Source: Vibrio lentus
GTDB lineage: Bacteria > Pseudomonadota > Gammaproteobacteria > Enterobacterales > Vibrionaceae
Reading direction: 5' to 3'
Length of the DNA: 64,000 nt
Assembly (NCBI RefSeq): GCF_030409755.1
Contig: NZ_JAUFQE010000001.1
Span: forward strand, 1,550,001-1,614,000
In this document: positions 53,975 through 61,758 of the stretch, piece after piece
Layout: each line of letters opens with the position of its first letter
Numbering within the stretch: position 1 is the stretch's first letter
Made by a program: the position numbers and the translations under genes
Notes under the pieces: model-generated
Database searches by the model: none
The model's input: the letters and a program-made list of their open reading frames with translations, nothing else
What the model was told of the DNA's origin: nothing

Positions 53975-54859
53975 ATGTTGCCCCCTCTACGCGCCCTTGT
54001 TGCGTTCGAAGCTGTTGCTCGTCTTGGTTCCATTGGCGCCGCTGCTCGAGAGCTTTGTGTGACTCAAGCTGCGGTGAGCCAGCAGCTCAAAAGTTTAGAA
54101 GCCTTTCTCGATACTACCCTGTTTGAACGCAGCTCTAAAGGCGTGAAGCTGACCTCTTCAGCTCAACATTATCAACCGATTGTTGCGGGCTCGCTTGCTC
54201 ACTTGAAGCTGCAGACTCAAATCCTGTTCGGGGAAAAAGAAACCGATGTGTTAAGCCTGCGCGTTAACCATACCTTTTGCCATAACTGGCTGTTACCTCG
54301 CCTGCCATCCTTTTATCAAAAATACCCTTTTATCAGGCTCGATATTCAGCTGGTGGACTGGCCATCAACTACCCCTTGTCAGAATGTCGATATCGAACTG
54401 ACCAACGGCAAGGTCGAAAGTGAAGACACCCATTGCGAGCGACTGTTTCAAGAACATTGGCAGTTGGTGTGTAGTCCTCAATTCAAAGCCGAGCATCAAG
54501 AATTACTCAGCAAGCCCGACTTCGCTGCTCTGCCAACGGTTCAGGTGAAAGGCTATCGAGAGAACTGGTTGCAATGGCTTGGGCATAACCAATTCGAGAT
54601 GACTTTACCGAAAGTTCTGCTCGAAGTGAGTAACTCTTTACATGCCTTAGAAGCGGTCAAACATGGCATTGGAATGTTGCTGGTGCGTTCGCTCGCGGTG
54701 TCTGAATTACTCAAGAAAGAAGACCTTGTATTGGCAAGTGAATCGTCGATGCCTGCCGAATCTGCCCACTATCTGATTACCAAACACAGTCGCAGTGCCA
54801 AGGTGAATTTCTTCTGCGATTGGCTTTATCACCAGATGGAAGACGGTGAACTGGAGTAA
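53975..54859 (+). CDS. LysR-family regulator, GcvA-like
   Basis: A 294-residue LysR-type regulator. The winged helix is 'MLPPLRALVAFEAVARLGSIGAAARELCVTQAAVSQQLKSLEAFL', close to the GcvA/AmpR subgroup. The effector domain contains 'HNWLLPRLPSFYQKYPFIRLDIQL' and 'DVDIELTNGKVE'-like segments. ATG 53975 is preceded by AGGTGA; a TTG-type start 39 bases upstream is possible. It lies between the mppA-like gene and the Ugp-like operon and could control either. AmpR-type regulators respond to murein fragments, so the mpaA/mppA neighbours are plausible targets. Confidence 0.9.
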   Translation: MLPPLRALVAFEAVARLGSIGAAARELCVTQAAVSQQLKSLEAFLDTTLFERSSKGVKLTSSAQHYQPIVAGSLAHLKLQTQILFGEKETDVLSLRVNHTFCHNWLLPRLPSFYQKYPFIRLDIQLVDWPSTTPCQNVDIELTNGKVESEDTHCERLFQEHWQLVCSPQFKAEHQELLSKPDFAALPTVQVKGYRENWLQWLGHNQFEMTLPKVLLEVSNSLHALEAVKHGIGMLLVRSLAVSELLKKEDLVLASESSMPAESAHYLITKHSRSAKVNFFCDWLYHQMEDGELE

Positions 54860-54961
54860 AGATTTTCTTATGGATAGCCATAAAAAAAATGAAGGGCGCT
54901 CTTACTAACCTGTCATAAAAAACACTTAGTTTAACCGCATACAAATAAGGACGAGGTCACC

Positions 54962-55846
54962 ATGAGTGCTTTCTCACAACCAATGAAAAACCGCTTAAAG
55001 GTACTGTTATTTACCGCACCGTTGTTGGTGCCACTGTTTACTTTTTGGCTCGTACCATTTGGTTATTCAATTTATATCAGCTTTACCGATTGGGATTATA
55101 TCTCGCCAGATTATTCGTTCATCGGTTTAGAAAATTACGAGTACATGGTTGAGGACTACGAGTTCATTCAAGCGGTGCTCAACACGTTTTGGTTCTCGGT
55201 CGGTGTGGTGATTCCAACCATCATTCTTGGACTCGTGTTTGCGATGTTGCTGCACAAAAACTTCAAGGGTAGCCAGTTTTATCGTGCGGTGATTTTCTCG
55301 CCTTGGATCACGCCAACGGTCGCGGTGTCGATTGTTTGGTCTTGGGTGTTCGAGACCAAGTCGGGCTTGGCCAATCACTTATTAGAGTCGGCAGGGTTTA
55401 GCGCAATTCCATGGCTAGAGAACGGAAACACAGCCTTGATTGCGGTGATTATCGTGACGGTGTGGCAGGCGATTGGTTGGACGATGTTGTTCTACATCAG
55501 CGCACTTAACAAGATTCCAGAGTCACTGTATGAGGCGTCTTTGATTGATGGTTGTAGCAGCCTAACGCGTTTTCTAAAAATCACGTTACCGCTTATCTCG
55601 CCAACCACATTCTTCTTGGTGGTGGTCAACATTATCACGGCAATGCAGGCGTTCGATCAGTTCCAGATCTTAACGCAGGGCGGGCCGGGCGGTGAGACAC
55701 GCACCTTGTTGTACTTGTTCTACCAACAAGCGTTTGAGCGTTACGAAATGGGACCTGCGGCCGCGACATCGTTAGTGATATTCCTGATTACTGGATTGCT
55801 GGCACTTATTAATACCTACATCGGCAAGCGCTGGGTGTACTACTAG
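54962..55846 (+). CDS. Ugp-like ABC transporter permease 1
   Basis: A 294-residue inner-membrane permease of the MalF/UgpA class with six helices. The coupling 'EAA' loop is seen as 'YEASLIDGCSSLTRFLKITLPLISP' at about 195-219. The N-terminus 'MKNRLKVLLFTAPLLVPLFTFWLVPFGYSIYISFTDWD' is typical of the subgroup. It is first of six genes (two permeases, binding protein, PHP hydrolase, HAD phosphatase and ATPase) that form a single import-and-process operon. The substrate is not assignable by sequence; similarity to UgpA suggests a phosphorylated or glycerol-type solute. Confidence 0.9.
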   Translation: MSAFSQPMKNRLKVLLFTAPLLVPLFTFWLVPFGYSIYISFTDWDYISPDYSFIGLENYEYMVEDYEFIQAVLNTFWFSVGVVIPTIILGLVFAMLLHKNFKGSQFYRAVIFSPWITPTVAVSIVWSWVFETKSGLANHLLESAGFSAIPWLENGNTALIAVIIVTVWQAIGWTMLFYISALNKIPESLYEASLIDGCSSLTRFLKITLPLISPTTFFLVVVNIITAMQAFDQFQILTQGGPGGETRTLLYLFYQQAFERYEMGPAAATSLVIFLITGLLALINTYIGKRWVYY

Positions 55847-55869
55847 TCGATTTTTGAAAGGACAGAATT

Positions 55870-56817
55870 ATGACCACGCAAGTATTGGATGCCAACCAAG
55901 TCTTAAATCAAAGAGCGGCTGTATCTAAAGTCAAAGCCCAAACCAAAGCGACCAAATCAGAGATTGCGTCAAAGAAAAGCTCAGTGGATCGCCGTTCGTT
56001 TATCGCACTGACTAAGCACCTGTTCTTGGCAACCTGCGGAACCATCATGGTATTCCCGTTCTTATGGATGCTGTCTGGTTCGCTGAAAAGCAACGATGAA
56101 ATCTTTGCTAACCCGCTGGACTTGATTCCAGAGCAATTTCGCTGGGAAACCTTTGTCAAAGCCTTTCACAGCGCGCCGTTTGGCTTGTACATCTTCAACA
56201 GTTTTAGCGTGGCTTTGTTCACTACCCTGTTGGTGATTGTGAATTCCGCGATGTTTGCATACGCGTTGACTCAGCTGAAGTTTCGCTCGAAGACGGTGCT
56301 CTATTTCATCGTGATGGGCTGTTACATGCTGCCGGGCGCAGTGACTTACATTCCGTCTTACATCACCTTGGCAAAACTGGGCTTGTTGGATTCACACATG
56401 GGACTAGTGGCGTCGAACGCGGCGTCGGTTTTCGGTGTGTTCTATCTACGCCAAGTGTTTATCAAGGTGCATCCGTCGCTGATTGAAGCGGCACGAATTG
56501 ATGGTGCAGGTGAGCTCAAGATCTTATGGGCAATCATCTTACCGCAATGCCGAGCAGCAGTCGCAACACTGTTCCTCATCACTTTTATTACCAATTACAA
56601 CAGCTACATGTGGCCTAGCTTGGTTATCACCACTCAGGATCTTAACCTGATTGCGACCGGGATTCGTCACTACTTTATTGCCGAAGGTAACTATGGGTTG
56701 AACTGGTCGCAAATCATGGCGGCGAGCACCATTGCAGTATTGCCTTTGTTAATTCTATTCGTCATTTGTCAAAAGACGATTCTTTCAGGTATCGCCGATA
56801 ACGGCGTAAAAGAGTAA
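55870..56817 (+). CDS. Ugp-like ABC transporter permease 2
   Basis: A 315-residue permease of the MalG/UgpE class. The coupling loop is 'IEAARIDGAGELKILWAIILPQCRAAVAT' at about 210-238. Six helices start from about 55; the first 50 residues form an extra hydrophilic, Lys/Ser/Ala-rich N-terminal tail that most UgpE proteins lack. It starts 23 bases after the first permease with AAAGGACAG upstream, and ends 6 bases before the binding-protein start. It pairs with the first permease to form the membrane channel. Confidence 0.9.
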   Translation: MTTQVLDANQVLNQRAAVSKVKAQTKATKSEIASKKSSVDRRSFIALTKHLFLATCGTIMVFPFLWMLSGSLKSNDEIFANPLDLIPEQFRWETFVKAFHSAPFGLYIFNSFSVALFTTLLVIVNSAMFAYALTQLKFRSKTVLYFIVMGCYMLPGAVTYIPSYITLAKLGLLDSHMGLVASNAASVFGVFYLRQVFIKVHPSLIEAARIDGAGELKILWAIILPQCRAAVATLFLITFITNYNSYMWPSLVITTQDLNLIATGIRHYFIAEGNYGLNWSQIMAASTIAVLPLLILFVICQKTILSGIADNGVKE

Positions 56818-56823
56818 ACGGAA

Positions 56824-58104
56824 ATGAAATTAAAAACTCTCGCACTAGTGTGTGCTGGCGCAGCAAGCGCGTCTATGTTCTCTAGCAGTGTTCTTGCGGC
56901 AACCGAAGTTAACTTTTGGTATTCCGGTGGTACTAAGCCACAGCAAATGATGACGAAGCTCATCGAAGAGTTCAACGCGAGCCAAGATGAGTATGTGGTG
57001 AAGCCTGCGTTGCAAGGTAACTACACAGAAACCTACCAGAAGCTGCAAGCAGGCCTCGCATCTAAAACGGCACCTGAACTTGTGCTATTAGATTCAGGTC
57101 GTGCGGAAGCAATGCACGGACGTGGTTTGAGTCGTGACCTAACGGCTTTCATGGATGAAGAGTTTAACTTCTCTGATTTCATTGGTGCGTTTAAAGACCA
57201 AGTGACCGCAGACGATGGCACCATCATCGGCTTGCCTGCTTACGGTACAACTCAAGTGTTTTACTACAACAAGCAAGTATTGGCAGATAACGGCTTTACC
57301 GAGCAAGACTTAAACACATGGCAAGGTGTGGCAAAGGTCGCAGAGAAAGTCACACAGCGTGACGAGAAAGGCAACGTGACCTTCTACGGCTGGGAGCCGA
57401 TGTGGGGCCAAGACAACATGATTGACGCGGCTTTCTCTAACGGCGCGCAGATCATCAGTGATGACGGTAAAACAGTGCTAATCGATTCAGCGGAATGGGT
57501 TGAGGTGTGGGACAGCTTCCGTAAGTGGATCCACGATGATCAAACCATGCGTATTCACTACGGTGGTCAAGGCTGGGAATACTGGTACAAAACCATTGAT
57601 GACGTAATGAAAGACAACGCGCTTGGTTACACCGGTTCATCGGGTGACCAAGGTGACTTGGACTTCACTAAGCTTTCGGCAACCACACAGCCAGGTTGGG
57701 GCTCAAATCCTTCTGCGCCACAAGCGGGTGCGCTGGTTTACGTGATGCCAAAAGGCACAGACGAAGCGGCAGCAAAAGGTGCATTCGAATTCATTGAGTT
57801 CTACACCAACGCGAAAAACACGGCCGCATGGTCAATGTTTACGGGTTACATCCCAGTACGTAACAGCGTGTCTGAAGTACCAGAATACCAAGCGTTCACC
57901 AAAGATAACCCGCAAGCTCTGATCCCTTTGAAGCAAGCGAACACAGCGACCAAAGACTTCCTTGACCCTACCAACGGTAAGATCATGGATGCTCTGAAGG
58001 TAGCTGCGGATCAGATTCAAATTCAAAACGTGCCTGCTGACAAAGCGCTAAAACAAGCGGCTAAGAAAGCACAACGTGCACTAGACCGAGCGAATCGTTC
58101 TTAA
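56824..58104 (+). CDS. Ugp-like ABC transporter substrate-binding protein
   Basis: A 426-residue periplasmic binding protein of SBP family 1 (UgpB-like). The signal peptide 'MKLKTLALVCAGAASASMFSSSVLA' is cut before 'ATEVNFWYSGG'. 'YTETYQKLQAGLASKTAPELVLLDSGRAEAMHGRGLSRDLTAFM' and 'IIGLPAYGTTQVFYYNKQVLADNGF' match the family, and 'WSMFTGYIPVRNSVSEVPEY' is a UgpB-like ligand-binding segment. It delivers its ligand to the two permeases. A terminator follows at 58141, which likely gives excess binding protein over the downstream enzymes. Confidence 0.92.
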   Translation: MKLKTLALVCAGAASASMFSSSVLAATEVNFWYSGGTKPQQMMTKLIEEFNASQDEYVVKPALQGNYTETYQKLQAGLASKTAPELVLLDSGRAEAMHGRGLSRDLTAFMDEEFNFSDFIGAFKDQVTADDGTIIGLPAYGTTQVFYYNKQVLADNGFTEQDLNTWQGVAKVAEKVTQRDEKGNVTFYGWEPMWGQDNMIDAAFSNGAQIISDDGKTVLIDSAEWVEVWDSFRKWIHDDQTMRIHYGGQGWEYWYKTIDDVMKDNALGYTGSSGDQGDLDFTKLSATTQPGWGSNPSAPQAGALVYVMPKGTDEAAAKGAFEFIEFYTNAKNTAAWSMFTGYIPVRNSVSEVPEYQAFTKDNPQALIPLKQANTATKDFLDPTNGKIMDALKVAADQIQIQNVPADKALKQAAKKAQRALDRANRS

Positions 58105-58140
58105 TCTGTAAAGTGGTTAAGACTATCTTTGCATGCATAA

Positions 58141-58170
58141 AGGCCCATCTATTCGGGTGGGCCTCTTTTT
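58141..58170 (+). terminator. Intra-operon terminator or attenuator
   Basis: AGGCCCATC (58141-58149) pairs with GGTGGGCCT (58156-58164), followed by CTTTTT. It lies between the binding protein and the PHP hydrolase genes. Partial read-through would favour the transport proteins. Confidence 0.8.
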
Positions 58171-58208
58171 GACCCAGTCCTTCAATTAGGACGAATTTGG
58201 TGAAGACA

Positions 58209-59708
58209 ATGACCCAATTTCAAGGTGAGCTGCCGTTTGGCAGAGTACGTATCCCCTTTGATGTGCCAACAGGTTCTCACAGCGTAGCGATTACCGGCAC
58301 AACGGTGAAAAAAGGATTCTTGTACGCAGCGGCGTACGATACCAACCAAGCATTTCGTGGCAAAGTGCTGTTTGAAAAAGCGCACAAGTCACTCACTATC
58401 CAACCGCAAAATTCAAGTTTAGGCGCGATTGATGGAGCGATTCCATCGGGCGAGTGGTTCTTAGAACTTTACAACCTTGAAGGTGAGTTTCGAACTGAAC
58501 GCGCGATGCAGTATCAAGTCGATGTGCTTTGTTCTGATGAGTTAGTTAATCATTCTAACGAGCTAGGTACTGACGGAATTGAGAGTGAGCTAGAACTGAA
58601 CCCAACGGTCACAGTTGAGCACGATATCGAGTTTGATTACAGCCACATGTTGAGCTCTGATTCTCGCTGGTATAAAGGCGATTTACACGCCCACACTCAG
58701 CTTTCTGATGGTCACAATACCTTGGCAGCGGCTAAAGATATTGTGGAATTACAGGGGCTCGATTTCTTCTTCTTCACCGAACACAACATCTGCCAACCTA
58801 AGCTGCCTGTATCCAATCAGTGTTTGTTCTTACCGGCGTTAGAAGTCACAACTGATCTCGGGCACTTCAATGTGCATGGTCCGGTTAAGTCTTTGGATCT
58901 CAGAAACGTTGAACACAGCAGTCAAGCGACCATGGAAGCTGGATTGAGTTTAGCGAAAAGTGGACACAGTTCCCTTGGCATTAATCACCCTATGATGAAG
59001 CCGTGGCATTGGCATTACGATCAAGTGGGTCTCAGCGAAGTGTCTACGTTTGAAGTGTGCTGCGACCCAACGTGGTCGACCTCGCCGAAAGCGACGGAAG
59101 AGGCGTTATTGGTTCTTAATGAAATGTGGAATTGTGGCCAGCGTATTACCGCGATTGGCGGCAGCGATTCACACCTTGAACCCCATGAACGCAATCCAAA
59201 ATCGGATGAGCCTTCCATTTACGGTGACCCATCAACTTTCGTATATAGCCATGGTTTGAGTGGCGAAGGCATCTTGTCTGGACTGCGTAATGGACAAGTT
59301 TATCTAGAGCGCCGTTGCGGCTTGAAGTTTGATATCAACTTAGGTGATTTGCTACCGGGCAACGATTCTCAAGGTCAGCCACTAACATACCGAATTGCCG
59401 TCTCTGATTCAGAAAACCCTTACTACGCGGAGTGCGTGGTTGATGGCGAGATTGCAGATCGAATCGCTCTGAATGATGAGCTGCAAAGTATCCATATTGA
59501 TGAGGGCTACCGTTGGTGCCGAGTTGATATTCGTCGCGGAGATCTTCCATTCTCAACAGGATCGAAAAGTACTCAATCTTCATCTAGTGAGAATGAATTT
59601 GAAGGCTGCATCAATGCCGTATTTGACGGCAAACAACCAGAATTTAACCAACCCCTAGTGCGTACTTGGGGAGAACTAATGGAGCGAATGAGCCGTGATG
59701 AAGTTTAA
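58209..59708 (+). CDS. PHP-domain metallohydrolase, CehA/McbA family
   Basis: About 499 residues. An N-terminal beta-sandwich of about 150 residues precedes a PHP domain with all expected metal ligands: 'WYKGDLHAHTQLSDG' (His-x-His), 'FFFTEHN', 'LPALEVTTDLGHFNVHG', 'LGINHPMMKPWHWHYD' and 'AIGGSDSHLEPHE'. A further ~140 residues form a C-terminal beta domain. PHP hydrolases cut phosphoesters; CehA/McbA members include carbaryl hydrolases, and others act as phosphodiesterases. No signal peptide, so it works in the cytoplasm on imported ligand. The HAD gene overlaps its 3' end. ATG 58209 is likely; GTG 58200 and TTG 58197 are in frame. The substrate is unknown. Confidence 0.88.
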   Translation: MTQFQGELPFGRVRIPFDVPTGSHSVAITGTTVKKGFLYAAAYDTNQAFRGKVLFEKAHKSLTIQPQNSSLGAIDGAIPSGEWFLELYNLEGEFRTERAMQYQVDVLCSDELVNHSNELGTDGIESELELNPTVTVEHDIEFDYSHMLSSDSRWYKGDLHAHTQLSDGHNTLAAAKDIVELQGLDFFFFTEHNICQPKLPVSNQCLFLPALEVTTDLGHFNVHGPVKSLDLRNVEHSSQATMEAGLSLAKSGHSSLGINHPMMKPWHWHYDQVGLSEVSTFEVCCDPTWSTSPKATEEALLVLNEMWNCGQRITAIGGSDSHLEPHERNPKSDEPSIYGDPSTFVYSHGLSGEGILSGLRNGQVYLERRCGLKFDINLGDLLPGNDSQGQPLTYRIAVSDSENPYYAECVVDGEIADRIALNDELQSIHIDEGYRWCRVDIRRGDLPFSTGSKSTQSSSSENEFEGCINAVFDGKQPEFNQPLVRTWGELMERMSRDEV

Positions 59709-60432
59709 GGCGATGTTATTTGATAAAGACGGCACATTGTTAGAGTTCCACAAGATGTGGCTCAACGTTTCTCGTGGTGCTTGTGAGCGTGTGAAATCCT
59801 TCACTGACCAACATCAAGGTAATCAAACTGTCACACCTGCTGAGTTACTCTTGGCCATTGGTGTTGAAGGTGATGTAGTTGATAACTATGGTCTATTAGC
59901 CTCAAACCCAGTGGAAGATACCGCGACAGCGTGGTTCAACATGCTGCAACCTAATGTCTCGCTCGCTGAGTTTACTAAGGTGACTAAAGCGGCTTTCAAT
60001 GACGAAGTGGAAGAGAATCCAAGCTGGATTGAAGCCCTACCGGGTGTGACTGAAAAACTCGGTTTGTTCAAGCAGCAAGGCATGATTTTAGGCATCGCGA
60101 CCGCGGATACCAAAGACTCAACCATCTACACGCTAGAGCAATCGGGTTTGAGCGAGATGTTTGATTATGTTGGTTACTCTGATGGCGATATCGAACCTAA
60201 ACCTGCGCCCGCACTGCTCAATGCATTCTGCGAACAGTGTGGCATTGAGCCTCATGAGGTGATCATGTTTGGTGACACGGTTTCGGATATGGAATTTGGC
60301 CGCAATGCAGGCGCAAGCAATGTTGGCGTGCTGACGGGTACGGCACAACACAGCGAATTAGAACCAGTAGCGGATCTGGTTATCGCATCGGTTGCCCACT
60401 TTGAGCTCAATCAACTGCAAGAACGTGGCTAA
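59698..60432 (+). CDS. HAD-superfamily phosphatase (phosphoglycolate phosphatase-like)
   Basis: A 244-residue HAD hydrolase. Motif I 'AMLFDKDGTLLEFHKMW' carries the two aspartates, motif II is 'ILGIATADTKDS', and the Lys of motif III is in 'DGDIEPKPAPALLNAFCEQCG'. Motif IV is 'VIMFGDTVSDMEFGRNAGA'. The cap region lies between about 20 and 100. Its start overlaps the PHP stop by 11 bases, so the two enzymes are coupled, consistent with a phosphodiesterase step followed by phosphatase removal of the resulting monoester (inference). It precedes the ATPase gene. Confidence 0.9.
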   Translation: MKFKAMLFDKDGTLLEFHKMWLNVSRGACERVKSFTDQHQGNQTVTPAELLLAIGVEGDVVDNYGLLASNPVEDTATAWFNMLQPNVSLAEFTKVTKAAFNDEVEENPSWIEALPGVTEKLGLFKQQGMILGIATADTKDSTIYTLEQSGLSEMFDYVGYSDGDIEPKPAPALLNAFCEQCGIEPHEVIMFGDTVSDMEFGRNAGASNVGVLTGTAQHSELEPVADLVIASVAHFELNQLQERG

Positions 60433-60489
60433 AACGTTTAACGACAGATTGCAAAGATAGTATTTAACGAATTGATTTAAGGACAGGTT

Positions 60490-61626
60490 ATGGCTGAAGT
60501 CACACTGAGAGGGGTAGAGAAAACCTACCCAAATGGTTTTAAGGCCGTGCACGGTGTCGATCTGAATATTCGCGAAGGTGAGTTTATGGTGTTTGTTGGG
60601 CCGTCTGGCTGCGCAAAATCCACCACGCTTCGTATGATCGCAGGCCTTGAAGATATCTCAGAAGGCGATGTCTACATTGGCGATAAGCGTGTGAACGAGC
60701 TGCCACCTAAAGATCGCGGCATCTCGATGGTATTTCAGAACTACGCGCTTTATCCACACATGTCGGTGTACGAAAACATGGCTTTTGGCCTTAAGCAACA
60801 GAAGCTGCCAAAGCATGAAATCAATGAGCGTATTGAAGACGCTGCCAAGACTCTCGATATCGAACATCTGCTGAATAACAAGCCGGGTGAAATGTCGGGT
60901 GGTCAAAGGCAGCGTGTGGCTCTTGGTCGTGCCATGGTGCGTAAGCCGGATGTATTTCTGTTTGATGAACCTTTGTCTAACTTGGATGCAAAGCTACGTG
61001 TGTCGACTCGTGTCAGTATTGCGCAGCTGCATAATAACCTGAAACAAGAAGGGCAGAACGCCACCATGATCTACGTGACACACGATCAAGTGGAAGCCAT
61101 GACCCTTGGCGATCGCATTTGTGTATTGAATCAAGGCGAGATCATGCAAGTCGATACGCCGATGAATCTTTATCAGTACCCAGCCAATAAGTTTGTTGCA
61201 GGCTTTATTGGTTCGCCAGCCATGAACCTTATCAAGGTGAGAGTGGACGAGATTGACGGTGTGATGAACGTAGTATCGGAAAGTGGTGCACGTTGGACGC
61301 TACCACAAGATAAGCAGGCTATCGCCCGTGAAAAAGTAGGAGAGTGGTTGTGGTTTGGTGTTCGCCCTGAGCATATTCAATTGGCCAACCACGATGCACC
61401 TTTGTCTGAGGTGAATACTCAAACGCATCGGCTAGATGTGGTCGAGTCGATGGGTAATGAGCTGTATCTCTACTTCAAACTTGGAGCAGACAAGCTGGTG
61501 GCTCGTGTCCCTTTCGATGCAGACCGAATTGCAAACAGCGGCGAAGAGACAGTACTTCACTTTAATACGCTACAGTGTCACTTGTTTGATTTGGAAACCG
61601 AAGAGACGCTTGTCCCTCAAGGTTGA
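60490..61626 (+). CDS. UgpC/MalK-type ABC transporter ATPase
   Basis: A 378-residue import ATPase with a regulatory OB-fold tail. Walker A reads 'GPSGCAKSTTL', Ala replacing the usual Gly before Lys. The other motifs are the Q loop 'MVFQNYALYPHMSVYENMAFGLK', signature 'MSGGQRQRVALGRAMVRKPDVFLFDEPLSNLDAKLR', Walker B in 'FLFDEP' and H loop 'VTHDQVEAMTLGDR'. The C-terminal domain contains 'GSPAMNLIKV' and 'FGVRPEHIQLA', typical of UgpC, MalK and MsmK. It energises the two permeases encoded upstream. It is last in the operon, followed by a terminator at 61681. Confidence 0.93.
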   Translation: MAEVTLRGVEKTYPNGFKAVHGVDLNIREGEFMVFVGPSGCAKSTTLRMIAGLEDISEGDVYIGDKRVNELPPKDRGISMVFQNYALYPHMSVYENMAFGLKQQKLPKHEINERIEDAAKTLDIEHLLNNKPGEMSGGQRQRVALGRAMVRKPDVFLFDEPLSNLDAKLRVSTRVSIAQLHNNLKQEGQNATMIYVTHDQVEAMTLGDRICVLNQGEIMQVDTPMNLYQYPANKFVAGFIGSPAMNLIKVRVDEIDGVMNVVSESGARWTLPQDKQAIAREKVGEWLWFGVRPEHIQLANHDAPLSEVNTQTHRLDVVESMGNELYLYFKLGADKLVARVPFDADRIANSGEETVLHFNTLQCHLFDLETEETLVPQG

Positions 61627-61680
61627 TCAAACTGACGTTACAGAGCTAAAGTTTGTGACCAATTCGCCTAGATAAACAAA

Positions 61681-61713
61681 TCCCCATTCGCTGACAAAAC
61701 GAATGGGGATTTT
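61681..61713. terminator. Bidirectional terminator between the ABC operon and the PTS genes
   Basis: TCCCCATTCG (61681-61690) pairs with CGAATGGGGA (61700-61709) around a 9-base loop, with TTTT on the plus strand and a shorter T run on the minus strand. Confidence 0.8.
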
Positions 61714-61758
61714 AGTTACTAGGGGGTAGTAATTTTATCTTCTAACTTGTTTCAGGTT

